Both the position numbers and the translations under genes were made by a program. Below are positions 25,889 through 34,548 of a stretch of 64,000 bases of DNA, piece by piece. Position 1 is the stretch's first letter. Every line of letters starts with the position of its first letter. Source of the DNA: Ruminococcaceae bacterium AM07-15 (lineage in GTDB: Bacteria > Bacillota > Clostridia > Oscillospirales > Butyricicoccaceae); the NCBI GenBank assembly GCA_003477405.1, contig QUDE01000005.1:124001-188000 (forward strand). The letters are read 5' to 3'. Below the pieces are notes generated by a model. It was given only the letters and a program-made list of their open reading frames with translations, did no database searches and had not been told where the DNA came from.

Positions 25889-27145
25889 ATGGCGGATTAC
25901 GGCCTGATCGGAAACCCCTTAGGCCACAGTTTTTCCCCCCAGCTTCACCGGGCTCTGGGGGGATATGACTACGCCCTGTGGCCCCTCACCGAGCCGCAAC
26001 TGGAGCCTTTTCTCACCAAAAGGGAATTTTCCGCCGTCAATGTGACCATTCCCTATAAAAAAGCCGTCATCCCCTATTGCGCCGCCCTCACAGAGGAAGC
26101 CCAGGCCATCGGCAGCGTCAACTGCCTGCGGAAAGAGCCGGACGGCACCCTTCTGGGCCACAACACCGACCTGTATGGCCTACTATACCTGGCAAAGCGG
26201 GCCGGGGTACAGCTGAAAGGAAAAAAGGTGGCTATCCTGGGCAGCGGCGGCACCAGCCTGACGGCCCAGGCCGCAGCCAGAAAAGAAGGGGCCCGGGAAG
26301 TTCTGGTGGTCTCCCGCCGGGGAGAGCTGACCTATGAGCGGCTGCTGGAAGAGCACCGGGACACCGAAGTGCTCATCAACACCACCCCGGTGGGAATGTT
26401 CCCCCATGAGGGAGCATACGCCATCGACCCCAGCCTGTTCCCTCATCTGGAAGGGGCGCTGGATGCGGTGTATAACCCTCTGCGCACCGCTTTTATCCAG
26501 AAAGTAGAAGACATGGGTCTCCCCTGCTCCGGCGGGCTTCCCATGCTGGCCGCCCAGGCCTGGGCGGCGGCCCGGTTTTTCACCGGAGAAAACATCCCGG
26601 AAGAAAAGCTGGAAAAGGCTCTGAGCCAGCTGGAGCTTTCCCTGACAAACCTCATCCTCTGCGGTATGCCCGGCTCGGGGAAAAGCTCCCTGGGGGCCTT
26701 GTGTGCCCAGCAGCTGGGACGGACCTTTGTGGATCTGGATACAGAAATCGAAACGACGGCAGGCTGCTCTATCCCGGAGATCTTCCAGAAAGAGGGCGAA
26801 GAAGGCTTCCGGAAGAGAGAAACAGAGGCCCTGCGGCAGCTCAGCCGGGAAAAGGGGCTGGTGCTGGCCACCGGCGGCGGAACGGTGCTGCGGGAGGAAA
26901 ACCAGGGTCTGCTGCGGCAGAACGGCCTGTGCGTATGGGTGCGCCGGCCGCTGGAAAGCCTGCCCACCGAAGGGCGGCCCCTGTCCCAAGGGGGCCTTGC
27001 AAAGCTGCAAGCCATGTACCAGGCCCGGGAGCCTTTGTACCGCAAGGTGAGCCAGGCCATTTTGGAAAACACCGGCACACTACAAGAAGGAGCGGAAAAG
27101 CTCCGGGAGGTATTTTATGAAACTGCTCATCATCAACGGCCCTAA
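25889..27145 (+). CDS. aroE-aroK: Shikimate dehydrogenase-shikimate kinase fusion
   Basis: 418 residues joining two enzymes. Residues 1-250 are shikimate dehydrogenase: GNPLGHSFSPQLH (shikimate site), VTIPYKKAVI with the catalytic Lys, GSVNCL, GHNTDLYGL, the NADP loop ILGSGGTSLTAQAA and NTTPVGMFP. A short linker leads to shikimate kinase: P-loop GMPGSGKSSLG, DLDTEIE, the RKRETEALRQL region, ATGGGTVLR, and REPLY near the end. The fusion covers pathway steps 4 and 5. One gene with one start, no frameshift. The end overlaps aroQ by 29 bases. Confidence 0.96.
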   Translation: MADYGLIGNPLGHSFSPQLHRALGGYDYALWPLTEPQLEPFLTKREFSAVNVTIPYKKAVIPYCAALTEEAQAIGSVNCLRKEPDGTLLGHNTDLYGLLYLAKRAGVQLKGKKVAILGSGGTSLTAQAAARKEGAREVLVVSRRGELTYERLLEEHRDTEVLINTTPVGMFPHEGAYAIDPSLFPHLEGALDAVYNPLRTAFIQKVEDMGLPCSGGLPMLAAQAWAAARFFTGENIPEEKLEKALSQLELSLTNLILCGMPGSGKSSLGALCAQQLGRTFVDLDTEIETTAGCSIPEIFQKEGEEGFRKRETEALRQLSREKGLVLATGGGTVLREENQGLLRQNGLCVWVRRPLESLPTEGRPLSQGGLAKLQAMYQAREPLYRKVSQAILENTGTLQEGAEKLREVFYETAHHQRP

Positions 27146-27548
27146 TATCAACCTGCTGGGGGTACGGGAAAAGCACATCTACGGCAATGAAAGCTATGAG
27201 GATCTGCTCCACTTCATCGATGAAGCCTGCCAGAAGGCAGGGGTGGAGCATGAATGCTTCCAGTCCAACCACGAAGGAGATATCGTGGACAAGATCCAGC
27301 AGGCCCTGGGTGTTTTTGACGGCATCGTCATCAACCCGGCCGCCTACACCCACACCAGCGTGGCCATTCTGGATGCCCTGAAAGCGGTGAATCTTCCGGC
27401 GGTGGAGGTGCATCTGTCGGACATCTCCCAGCGGGAGGAGTTCCGGAAAATTTCTTATGCGGGCATGGCCTGCCAGGCCACCTTTGCCGGTCTGGGCTTC
27501 AAGGGCTATGAAAAGGCCATTCTCTATCTGAAGGAGCTTCTCAAATGA
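27117..27548 (+). CDS. aroQ: 3-dehydroquinate dehydratase, type II
   Basis: 143 residues, usual length for the dodecameric type II enzyme. It has NGPNINLLGVREKHIYG with the catalytic Tyr, the SNHEGDIVDKIQQA lid/active-site segment, NPAAYTHTSVAI and EVHLSDISQREEFR. It makes 3-dehydroshikimate, step 3. It completes all seven shikimate steps within this operon. It begins inside the aroEK gene after GGGAGG and overlaps sfsA by four bases. Confidence 0.97.
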   Translation: MKLLIINGPNINLLGVREKHIYGNESYEDLLHFIDEACQKAGVEHECFQSNHEGDIVDKIQQALGVFDGIVINPAAYTHTSVAILDALKAVNLPAVEVHLSDISQREEFRKISYAGMACQATFAGLGFKGYEKAILYLKELLK

Positions 27549-28225
27549 TCTATCCTCAGGTGGTAGAGGGAATTTTTCTCCGCCGTCCCAACCGGTTCAT
27601 CGCCCATGTGGAGATCGAGGGCAAAGAAGAAGTGTGCCATGTGAAGAACACCGGCCGGTGCCGTGAACTTCTGGTTCCCGGCTGTCGGGTTTATCTGGCA
27701 AAGGCCCAGAACAAAAACCGGCGCACCGGGTTTGACCTGATCGCCGTATGGAAGGGAGAAAAGCTCATCAACATGGACAGCGCCGCTCCCAACCAGGTGT
27801 TCCGGGAGTGGACGCCCTCTTCCGGGCTGTTCGGGGAAAACCCCCGCATCCGCCCCGAGACCACCCACGGGGATTCCCGGTTCGATTTCTATATCGAAGG
27901 GGGAACAAAACCTGCCTTTGCGGAGGTCAAGGGCTGCACCCTGGAAAGCGAAGGCCGGGTCTATTTCCCCGATGCCCCCACCCAGCGGGGCGTCAAGCAC
28001 CTGGAAGGCTTGATCCGGTGCAAAGAAGAGGGATATGAAGCCATGGCGGTGTTTGTGGTGCAGATGGAAAATGTGCTCTCCTTCTCCCCCAACGATGTAA
28101 CCCATCCCGCCTTTGGGGAGACGCTGCGAAAGGCCCAGGCCCAGGGTGTTCAGCTCCTGGCCCTCTCCTGCCATGTGGAGCCGGACAAGCTGGAGATCGC
28201 AGCCCCTGTGCCCATTGTGCTCTAG
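27545..28225 (+). CDS. sfsA: SfsA family DNA-binding/nuclease-like protein
   Basis: 226 residues. Family motifs RRPNRFIAHVEIEG, HVKNTGRCRELLVPG, SRFDFYIEG, AFAEVKGCTLE and FPDAPTQRGVKHL. The C-terminal half has a PD-(D/E)xK-like core (EVKGC). SfsA was named from sugar fermentation stimulation in E. coli; its biochemical function is not clear. It is translationally coupled to aroQ and closes the operon, followed by a terminator. Confidence 0.93.
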   Translation: MIYPQVVEGIFLRRPNRFIAHVEIEGKEEVCHVKNTGRCRELLVPGCRVYLAKAQNKNRRTGFDLIAVWKGEKLINMDSAAPNQVFREWTPSSGLFGENPRIRPETTHGDSRFDFYIEGGTKPAFAEVKGCTLESEGRVYFPDAPTQRGVKHLEGLIRCKEEGYEAMAVFVVQMENVLSFSPNDVTHPAFGETLRKAQAQGVQLLALSCHVEPDKLEIAAPVPIVL

Positions 28226-28279
28226 GGCCGGAGTCCCTTTGCTCCCATTCCCCTCACAGAAAAAGAAAGACAATAAAAC

Positions 28280-28316
28280 ACCCCCCGGGAGGAAGTTTCC
28301 TCCCGGGGGATTTCTC
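28280..28316 (+). terminator. Terminator of the aro operon
   Basis: CCCCCGGGAGGA/TCCTCCCGGGGG with a short ATTTCT tail. Confidence 0.85.
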
Positions 28317-28369
28317 AGTCCGCCGAAAAAGCGGCAAAAGCCCCGCTCCCTTGCAGCCGTTCTCTTTTG

Positions 28370-29512
28370 CTAAATCTGGCTGAGAGCGTCCACGGCCACC
28401 TGGGCATACATGGCGCAGGCGGTGATCAGAGCCTGCTCATCCCCGGCAAAGTGGTCGCTGTGGAGGGGATACTCGCAGCCGGAGCCATAGAGGAAAAAGG
28501 CCCCCGGGCACAGCTGCATATACTCGGAGAAGTCCTCGGCAATCATCTGACGGCCTTCAGGGGCCACCTGGGCCACCTTCCCGGCGCTCCGGAGGCAAAG
28601 CTCGGTAAAGCCTTCCTCGTTGACGCAGGCCTTGGCCACCTTGTCATATTCCAATGTGGCCTCCACCCGGTAGGCCCGGGCGATGCCCTCCACCACCCGC
28701 TCCATAGCCACCGGCACCATGTCGTGGATGGTGGGATCGAAGCTGCGCACGGTGCCCTCCAGCACGGCCTCTCCGGAAATGATATTGAACCGGGTGCCGC
28801 TGTGAAGCTGACCCACGGTGATCACCAGGCTTTCCAGCGAACTGATCTCCCGGCTCACCAGGGGCTGCAGGTTCATCACCAAAGCACTGGCCGCCACAGT
28901 GGCGTCGATGGCGTCCTCCGGCGTGGCCCCATGGCCTGCCTTGCCCTGGATGGTGATCTTGAAATAGTCGGCGGCGGAAAACACCGGCCCTACGGACCCG
29001 GCCACCGCTCCGGCGGGCAGAGAGGGCATATTGTGCATGCCAAAGACCATATCCACTCCTTCCATGCCGCCTTGCTCAATCACGGCCTTGGCGCCTTTGC
29101 CCACTTCCTCGCCCGGCTGGAAGATCAGGCGCACATTGCCGCCCAGGCTCTGCCGCTCCTGCCACAACAGCTTGGCCGCTCCCAGCAGCCCTGCCATATG
29201 CAGGTCATGGCCGCAGGCGTGCATCAGCCCTTCTGCTTCGCTGGCAAAGGGCAGTCCGGTTTCCTCCTGAATGGTCAGCGCATCCATATCGGTCCGCAAG
29301 GCCACCGTCTTTCCCGGACGGCCTCCTGCAATCTCGGCCACCACCCCGGAAGGGCTCAGCTTCCGATGGGGAATGCCGATCTCATTGAGCTGGGCCATGA
29401 TGAAGGCCGTGGTTTCTCTTTCCTCCATGCTCTTTTCCGGGTGCTGATGGAAATGCCGCCGCAGGGAGACCATGTATTCCTCCAGCGCCTTTGCCTTGTC
29501 CAAATAACTCAC
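28370..29512 (-). CDS. M20 family amidohydrolase/peptidase
   Basis: 380 residues. The GTG start at 29512 follows GGAGGAAA. Metal-binding motifs of the M20D group: RTDMDALTIQEETGLPF, MHACGHDLHMAGLLG, QPGEEVGKGAKA with the catalytic Glu pair, FGMHNMP, the dimerisation-domain GKAGHGATPEDAIDA, and HSDHF near the C-terminus. Such enzymes remove acyl groups from amino acids or cleave dipeptides in the cytosol. The sequence does not reveal the substrate. Confidence 0.92.
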   Translation of the reverse strand: MSYLDKAKALEEYMVSLRRHFHQHPEKSMEERETTAFIMAQLNEIGIPHRKLSPSGVVAEIAGGRPGKTVALRTDMDALTIQEETGLPFASEAEGLMHACGHDLHMAGLLGAAKLLWQERQSLGGNVRLIFQPGEEVGKGAKAVIEQGGMEGVDMVFGMHNMPSLPAGAVAGSVGPVFSAADYFKITIQGKAGHGATPEDAIDATVAASALVMNLQPLVSREISSLESLVITVGQLHSGTRFNIISGEAVLEGTVRSFDPTIHDMVPVAMERVVEGIARAYRVEATLEYDKVAKACVNEEGFTELCLRSAGKVAQVAPEGRQMIAEDFSEYMQLCPGAFFLYGSGCEYPLHSDHFAGDEQALITACAMYAQVAVDALSQI

Positions 29513-29598
29513 AGGTATTTCCTCCCTTTGCTCTTTTTTTCAGCATACCACATCCCGGCCCATTTTCCTAGCCTGAGGGAAAAATTCCCTGGCACTCC

Positions 29599-29627
29599 TT
29601 GTTATTTTAACCATATTGTGCTATAAT
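29599..29627 (+). promoter_or_regulatory. Promoter of the MgtC-like gene
   Basis: TTGTTA, 17 bases, TATAAT (29622-29627). Confidence 0.82.
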
Positions 29628-29685
29628 TTCCCCAAGTTACATAGGCATTTTCTACAACCATTTTTGTGGAAAAGGAGGGCTTCCC

Positions 29686-30357
29686 ATGATGGCATTCTGG
29701 CTGGAACAAGGGGAATACCTGCTGCGGATCCTGCTGGCCATGGGCTGCGGGTTTCTGCTGCGCTTCGGCCGTCAGCGCAGCCCGGTGGTAGCGGGAGGCT
29801 GGAGCCTGGCCATGATCGCCGCTTCCGCTTCTTTGCTGATGATTGTGTCCAAATATGGCTTTTTCGATCTGCTTCCCCAGGAAGGCATCGGTCTGGACCC
29901 CTCCCGAGTGGCCGCCGGGCTGATGACTGCCATCGGTTTTCTGGGAAGCCTGATCTTTGTGCACAAACAAACGGTGGTGGGTCTGCCCACGGCAGTGGTC
30001 ATCTGGGCCACGGTGGGTGTGGGCATGGCCATCGGTGCGGGGATGTATGTGGTGGGCATTTTCTCCGCCCTGCTGATGACTGCGCTGTATGCCCTGCCCT
30101 CCAAAAGCGCCAGCCTGGTGAAAACCCCTATGGCCCAGCGGCTCACCGCCCGGCTGATCTGGAATGAGGCCGCGCTGGAGACCTTGTGGCGGGCCCTGGA
30201 AAGCAACCATATCCAGGTGATCAGCTATACCATTGCCCGTCAGGAGCAGAATTTCCTGATGGTGGAGCTGTATGTCTCCTTCCCCACCGGCTTTTCCCTT
30301 CCCCAGGTGCTCAATCTGCTCAGCTCCATCCCCTGCATCCAATCCATCAAACTCTAG
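29686..30357 (+). CDS. MgtC/SapB-family membrane protein
   Basis: 223 residues. Four to five membrane helices with the family pattern: ILLAMGCGFLLRFGRQ, DPSRVAAGLMTAIGFLGSLIF, GLPTAVVIWATVGVGMAIGAGMYVV, then a cytoplasmic ACT-like C-terminal domain of about 80 residues. MgtC proteins modulate ATP synthase or Mg2+ stress responses in some bacteria; here the role is unproven. The usual RTH motif after helix 2 is replaced by QRSPVV, so this is a divergent member. AAGGAGGG precedes the start. Repeats follow the stop codon at once. Confidence 0.8.
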   Translation: MMAFWLEQGEYLLRILLAMGCGFLLRFGRQRSPVVAGGWSLAMIAASASLLMIVSKYGFFDLLPQEGIGLDPSRVAAGLMTAIGFLGSLIFVHKQTVVGLPTAVVIWATVGVGMAIGAGMYVVGIFSALLMTALYALPSKSASLVKTPMAQRLTARLIWNEAALETLWRALESNHIQVISYTIARQEQNFLMVELYVSFPTGFSLPQVLNLLSSIPCIQSIKL

Positions 30358-30430
30358 CGGCGAGCCGCCGCTCCCATACTGTGCTTCCGCACCAGGCAAC
30401 AGAACCAGGGCCGGTTGTATCCACTTGCTT
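30358..30430 (+). repeat. R4 palindrome and partial R3 repeat after the MgtC-like gene
   Basis: GCGGCGAGCCGCCGC overlaps the stop codon of the upstream gene, followed by an R3 part (GTGCTTCCGCACCAGGCAAC onward) in plus orientation. Confidence 0.7.
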
Positions 30431-30562
30431 CCATCATGCAACCCCGCCGGGAGGCTGGAAAAGGGTCGGGGAAAAACTTAGTTTTTCCCCGAGAGACAGC
30501 GGCGGCGTCACCTGCCGGAATGATGGTTATTTCGGCTTTACGCCGAAATAACACGCCGCCAA
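30431..30562 (-). repeat. Structured repeat R2, copy B
   Basis: The reverse complement of this segment is nearly identical to 36592-36720. It carries two long hairpins, TTATTTCGGC-GTAAA-GCCGAAATAA and TCGGGGAAAAAC/GTTTTTCCCCGA. In its own orientation it begins TTGGCGGCGTG about 7 bases after the T-tract of the hflX terminator. Confidence 0.85.
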
Positions 30563-30566
30563 TAGC

Positions 30567-30616
30567 AAAGAAACAGGCCCAGTGAAACAAGGTTTCCACT
30601 GGGCCTGTTTCTTTTG
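30567..30616 (-). terminator. Terminator of hflX
   Basis: AAAGAAACAGGCCCAGTG pairs with CACTGGGCCTGTTTCTTT; T-rich on the minus strand. Confidence 0.88.
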
Positions 30617-30645
30617 CGATCCTTCGCCGCAGCGAAGGATCTGGC

Positions 30646-31971
30646 TCACTCTTCCCATTCTTCTTTCTTCCGCCAGTCGGGGACCCACTCTTTCAGCTGT
30701 CCCAGCACGGCGGCATCACAAAGCACGGTGACGGCAATGCCCTCGGGCACATAATCGGCCTTCTTCACCTGGGCCTTCCGATAGAGCATATCCAGCACCG
30801 ACGCCCGGTCATAGGGCAAAATAAACTCCACCTGCCGCTGAGCACTGTCCAGGGTCTCCCCGATCCGATCCAGCAGCCGGTCCAGGCCAATGCCCTTCTT
30901 GGCTGAAATGTGCAACGCACCCGTCTGCCGTGGCTCCAGGTCCGGGGCGATCTTGTCGCACTTGTTGAACACCAGAATCCGGGGCGTCTCCTGGGCACCC
31001 AGCTGAGCAATCAGGCTTTCCACCACCTGGGCCTGGCTCTCCCAGATCTCGCTGGAGGCATCCACCACATGAATGAGCACATCGGCATAGACCAGCTCTT
31101 CCAGGGTGGCCTTGAAGGCCTCCACCAGATGATGGGGCAGCTTTCGAATGAATCCCACGGTGTCGGAAAACAAAAGCTGTCGCCCGTCTTCCAGACGCAG
31201 GCTTTTGGTGGTGGGGTCCAGGGTGTCAAACAGCCGGTCGTTGGCATGGACTTCCGCCCCTGTGAGGGCGTTGAGCAGGGTGGATTTTCCCGCATTGGTG
31301 TACCCCACCAGAGCCACCAAGGGCACCTCCCGCTTTTCCCGCTGACGGCGCTGGGTGGTGCGGATCTGCCGCACATTCTCGATCTCCCGCTGGAGCCGGG
31401 CAATGCGCTGGCGGATGTGCCGCCGGTCGGTTTCCAGCTGGGTTTCACCAGGGCCGCGGGTACCGATGGGGCTGCGCCCGCCGCCAGCGGTCTGGCGCAC
31501 CAGATGGGTCCACATGCCCGACAGCCGGGGCAGCAAATACTGATACTGGGCCAGTTCCACCTGAAGTTTGCCTTCCCGTGTCTGGGCACGCTGAGCAAAA
31601 ATATCCAGAATCAGGCCGCTGCGGTCCATCACCCGGCAGCCCATGATATCCTCCAAGGCCCGGGCCTGGGAGGGGGACAGCTCGTTGTCCATCACCAGAA
31701 GCTCCACATCGTTGGCCTTCACCAGCTGGGCGATCTCCTGGGCCTTCCCTTCCCCGATAAAGGTACGGGGATCGGGGGTGGGCCGGTTCTGCATGGCCTT
31801 GAAGATGCACTCTCCCCCGGCGGTCTCCAAAAGCTGGGACAGCTCTTCCATGGTATCCTCATCGGAATGGTCGAAATCGGCGAGGGCGGTGCACCGCAGC
31901 CCCACCAGGGCCGCCCGCTCCGGACGGCTTTCGCCGGGCATCCCGGCCTTGTTGTTTTCCAGTTCTTTCAA
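30646..31971 (-). CDS. hflX: GTPase HflX
   Basis: 441 residues. The TTG start at 31971 lies about 12 bases after GGAG and right behind the MATE stop; an internal ATG (residue 11) is an alternative. The N-terminal HflX domain (TFIGEGKAQEIAQLV, DRSGLILDIFAQRA, QVELAQYQYLLPRL, GGGRSPIGTRGPGETQLE) precedes a coiled coil and the G domain: GYTNAGKSTLLN, DTLDPTTK, DTVGFIRKLPHHL, NKCDKI. HflX splits stalled or stress-arrested ribosomes. It is co-transcribed with the MATE transporter gene. Confidence 0.96.
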   Translation of the reverse strand: MKELENNKAGMPGESRPERAALVGLRCTALADFDHSDEDTMEELSQLLETAGGECIFKAMQNRPTPDPRTFIGEGKAQEIAQLVKANDVELLVMDNELSPSQARALEDIMGCRVMDRSGLILDIFAQRAQTREGKLQVELAQYQYLLPRLSGMWTHLVRQTAGGGRSPIGTRGPGETQLETDRRHIRQRIARLQREIENVRQIRTTQRRQREKREVPLVALVGYTNAGKSTLLNALTGAEVHANDRLFDTLDPTTKSLRLEDGRQLLFSDTVGFIRKLPHHLVEAFKATLEELVYADVLIHVVDASSEIWESQAQVVESLIAQLGAQETPRILVFNKCDKIAPDLEPRQTGALHISAKKGIGLDRLLDRIGETLDSAQRQVEFILPYDRASVLDMLYRKAQVKKADYVPEGIAVTVLCDAAVLGQLKEWVPDWRKKEEWEE

Positions 31972-31972
31972 A

Positions 31973-33418
31973 TCAGTTCTTAACTCCTTCTTTGGCTGTA
32001 TGGGACTTTTTCACAATGAAATTGTGCTGGCCTTCCCAGCGGAGAGTCTTGTACACCACATAGGCGAAAATAGCGGTCATGGTGTTGCTGAATACCGTGG
32101 CCCAGGGGATGACGGTGTAGTTGATATGAATCCGGCCTCCCATGATGGTCTCCAGGAACAGCTGGCTTTCCACCACCCGGATAAACACATACCGCAGCAG
32201 CCACACCCGGGCCACATTGATGGCAATGGGCAGCTTGGTGCGGGCAAAGCCGATAAACACGCCGCAGTAAACACTGCACACACCAAAGGTGGGCGCGCCC
32301 AGAACGGCGATCTTCTGGGTAGTGAGGGCCCCTTCCAGCACTTCGGGGTTTGCATTGGTAAACAGATGGGTGATAGGCTCGCCGAACAGATAAATGATGG
32401 CGATGCCCAAAAATCCGCCGATGGTGCTCATCACCACCGAGGCCACGGCCGAGGCCTTGGCCCGCTTGTTCTGACCGGCGCCCAGGTTCAGGCTGACGGC
32501 GGTGGTAACAGTGGTGCCGAAACAGCTGGTCAGGTTATACATCAGGCTGGAAATATTATTCCCCAAATTGATGGAATTGAGCAGGGTGGTGCCGAATTTC
32601 ATAGCTTCCAGGTTGATGAGCCAGAAGCCCACCGACATGGCCATGTTGTTGATCACCGAGGGAATGCCCACGGTCAACAGGGTACGGATGGCGTCCTTGT
32701 CAAAACGGAAATGACGGAAGGACAGGTGCATGCCATTTTTGCGGAAGAATACATCGAACAAAAGCACCAGAGAAACCACCAAATGAGAGCAGATGGTGGC
32801 AAAACCGATGCCCATAACCCCCAGGCCCAGGCCGGCCACGAAGATGGCATTGCAGATCACCTTGGTAAACACCATCAGGAAGGTGAAGGCAAAGGGCACT
32901 TCCGATTTGCCCACGGCATTTTTCAAAGCGTAGTAGGCGTTGTTGAAATAGGCGAAGGGAATGGAAAAGGCATACAGCCGCATGGCAAGGCGCACGCCGG
33001 GGCGCAGATCGGGCAGAGCCATATTGGCATAAAAGCCGGAAAGCAGGAAGGTCAGACCGCCCAGGGCCACGGAAAGGCAGAACATCAGGGCCAGAAACTG
33101 CCGGGTATAGTGACGGCTGTTTTCCCAATCCCCCTGGCCATTGAAGCGGCCCAGGATGGCCGTACCGGCCACCGAAAGACCGATGCCGGCGTTGTAGATC
33201 ACATTGAAGGCCTGCATGCTGTAAGAGACGGCGCCGCTGGAACTAAGGTCGGCATAGTTCAGGATGAACCAGTTGTCGAAGGTGGTGGCCAATGCCTGGG
33301 AAATGAGCATGAGGAAGGAGGGCACGGCCAAAAAGAGCATGGTGCCATAGACCCCTCCCGTGAGGATTTTGCGGGTACGCTCCTCCCCACTCTGCCGGAG
33401 AAAACTGGTGAGCTTCAT
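31973..33418 (-). CDS. MATE-family efflux transporter 1
   Basis: 481 residues, 12 predicted helices in two related halves, as in DinF/NorM-type exporters. The N-terminal half has FLAVPSFLMLISQAL and GTAILGRFNGQ; the second half starts at VGIPSVINNMAMSVGFW and SLNLGAGQNKRAKA. These use Na+ or H+ gradients to expel organic cations or drugs. It ends 2 bases before the hflX start. TATAAT on the minus strand near 33478 may be its -10. A second MATE gene begins at 62683. Confidence 0.9.
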   Translation of the reverse strand: MKLTSFLRQSGEERTRKILTGGVYGTMLFLAVPSFLMLISQALATTFDNWFILNYADLSSSGAVSYSMQAFNVIYNAGIGLSVAGTAILGRFNGQGDWENSRHYTRQFLALMFCLSVALGGLTFLLSGFYANMALPDLRPGVRLAMRLYAFSIPFAYFNNAYYALKNAVGKSEVPFAFTFLMVFTKVICNAIFVAGLGLGVMGIGFATICSHLVVSLVLLFDVFFRKNGMHLSFRHFRFDKDAIRTLLTVGIPSVINNMAMSVGFWLINLEAMKFGTTLLNSINLGNNISSLMYNLTSCFGTTVTTAVSLNLGAGQNKRAKASAVASVVMSTIGGFLGIAIIYLFGEPITHLFTNANPEVLEGALTTQKIAVLGAPTFGVCSVYCGVFIGFARTKLPIAINVARVWLLRYVFIRVVESQLFLETIMGGRIHINYTVIPWATVFSNTMTAIFAYVVYKTLRWEGQHNFIVKKSHTAKEGVKN

Positions 33419-33614
33419 CGTCTTCTTCCCCTTTCGGTATTTGGTTGTCGCCGCCCATGCAGGACTGCTATGTTGATTATAACGAAAAATTTACAAAGAG
33501 GAAAGGGGGTAAACAAAAAATGCCCAATTCCCGCTCGACTATGCTGGCCTGCCGGGAAACAAAATGCAAATGTATCCCGTTTTTATAGCGGAGCGCTATC
33601 CGGATGTAGCAATC
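33419..33614. other. Intergenic region without a gene
   Basis: Two minus-strand transcription units meet here. It holds the likely MATE promoter. There is also a GCGGAGCGCTATCCGGATGT stretch, but no clear terminator or repeat-family member. Confidence 0.5.
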
Positions 33615-34106
33615 TCAAAATTGCAAAAATCGCAGCGTTTTATGATGCTTTTGCGCATAGTTCACGGTTTGTCCTGTACCGCTGGGTTTTCCATTCCATA
33701 GTGCGATAATCAGATCACTATGATCCACTAAATAAATATTTCGCCGTCGGAAACAATCGGCAGTATAGCTTTTTTGCAGAAGAATCACTCTATTGCATTG
33801 CTGCAGAATATGTTCATACCGTTTTCTATCCTCTGTCCTCCAACGCTCTGCCTGACCTTGACAAGGCAGCACACACTCCAGTGTGATGGGCCAATCTTTT
33901 CTCAAAGCTAACACGGTTTCAGCCCCCCAAGTATCCAATCCCAATGCCATTCCTGATAAAAACCGCCGGACTCCTTCCTGCTCCACAGCTCGAATTACTT
34001 CATCCCTCAGCTGTTTTTTAACAGCTTTGCAGCCAGGTGTTTCCTCATGAAATCCCCAAGGCAATTTCTGCGGCCGATGACCCGTAAAACAACAAGTGCG
34101 TTCCAT
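33615..34106 (-). CDS. SLOG-family protein (DUF1273/YpsA-related)
   Basis: 163 residues. It begins TCCFTGHRPQKLPWG, the hallmark of the DUF1273 group in the SLOG (Rossmann-like nucleotide-ligand sensor) superfamily, with FLSGMALGLDTWGAETVLALR in the middle and the SDLIIALWNGKPSGTGQTVNYA ligand loop near the end. SLOG proteins bind or process nucleotide-derived molecules; several occur in phage defence and stress systems. It is divergent from a small HTH regulator with a 22-base palindrome between them. Confidence 0.85.
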   Translation of the reverse strand: MERTCCFTGHRPQKLPWGFHEETPGCKAVKKQLRDEVIRAVEQEGVRRFLSGMALGLDTWGAETVLALRKDWPITLECVLPCQGQAERWRTEDRKRYEHILQQCNRVILLQKSYTADCFRRRNIYLVDHSDLIIALWNGKPSGTGQTVNYAQKHHKTLRFLQF

Positions 34107-34118
34107 GATATCCTCCCA

Positions 34119-34140
34119 ATATAGTGATATATCACTATAT
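34119..34140. promoter_or_regulatory. 22-base perfect palindrome, likely operator
   Basis: Centre GTGATATATCAC with arms ATATA/TATAT. It sits just upstream of the SLOG gene start on the minus strand. TTAGTTA...TAACTAA at about 34155-34176 is a further inverted repeat. Likely site for the divergent HTH protein. Confidence 0.7.
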
Positions 34141-34236
34141 TATCATATTTCCCTTAGTTAGTGAAATATAACTAATGTTCTTTTCTCAAATGGCATATCA
34201 TACAAAAAAGAACAGGAAATCACTAAGGAGGGACAC

Positions 34237-34479
34237 ATGGATACCAGAGAAGCCATCGTTTTCCGCATTCGGCAATTATGTCAGCAGCGGCACATCACTC
34301 CCAACGGGCTGAGCAACCTTTCCGGTGTGTCCCAAGCCACGGTAAAAAGCATTTTGAACGGTGAAAGCCGCAATCCTGGTACAGTGACCATCAAAAAACT
34401 GTGCGATGGTTTGGAGATCACGCTGGGCGAATTTTTCTCCACCCCGGAATTTGATGCACTGGAGCAGGAACTGAAATAA
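34237..34479 (+). CDS. Small HTH (XRE-type) regulator
   Basis: 80 residues. The helix-turn-helix runs from IVFRIRQLCQQRHITPNGLS through SGVSQATVKSILNGESRNP, and ends TIKKLCDGLEITLGEFF, a common small XRE form. AAGGAGGG precedes the start. It is divergent from the SLOG gene, with palindromes in the shared upstream region, so it likely represses both. A strong terminator follows. Confidence 0.88.
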   Translation: MDTREAIVFRIRQLCQQRHITPNGLSNLSGVSQATVKSILNGESRNPGTVTIKKLCDGLEITLGEFFSTPEFDALEQELK

Positions 34480-34502
34480 TCTATCCCGTACCAAATCATA
34501 AA

Positions 34503-34541
34503 CAAAAACCCCCGGAGAATTCATTCTCCGGGGGGTTTTTA
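34503..34541. terminator. Terminator between the HTH gene and the foldase gene
   Basis: AAAACCCCCGGAGAAT/ATTCTCCGGGGGGTTTT with T on one side and A on the other; serves both convergent genes. Confidence 0.9.
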
Positions 34542-34548
34542 TCTGAAC

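Noticed and set aside
31643..33709. A 688-codon open frame on the plus strand
   Set aside because: Antisense to the MATE transporter and hflX genes; composition is His/Gly/Gln-rich without a domain.
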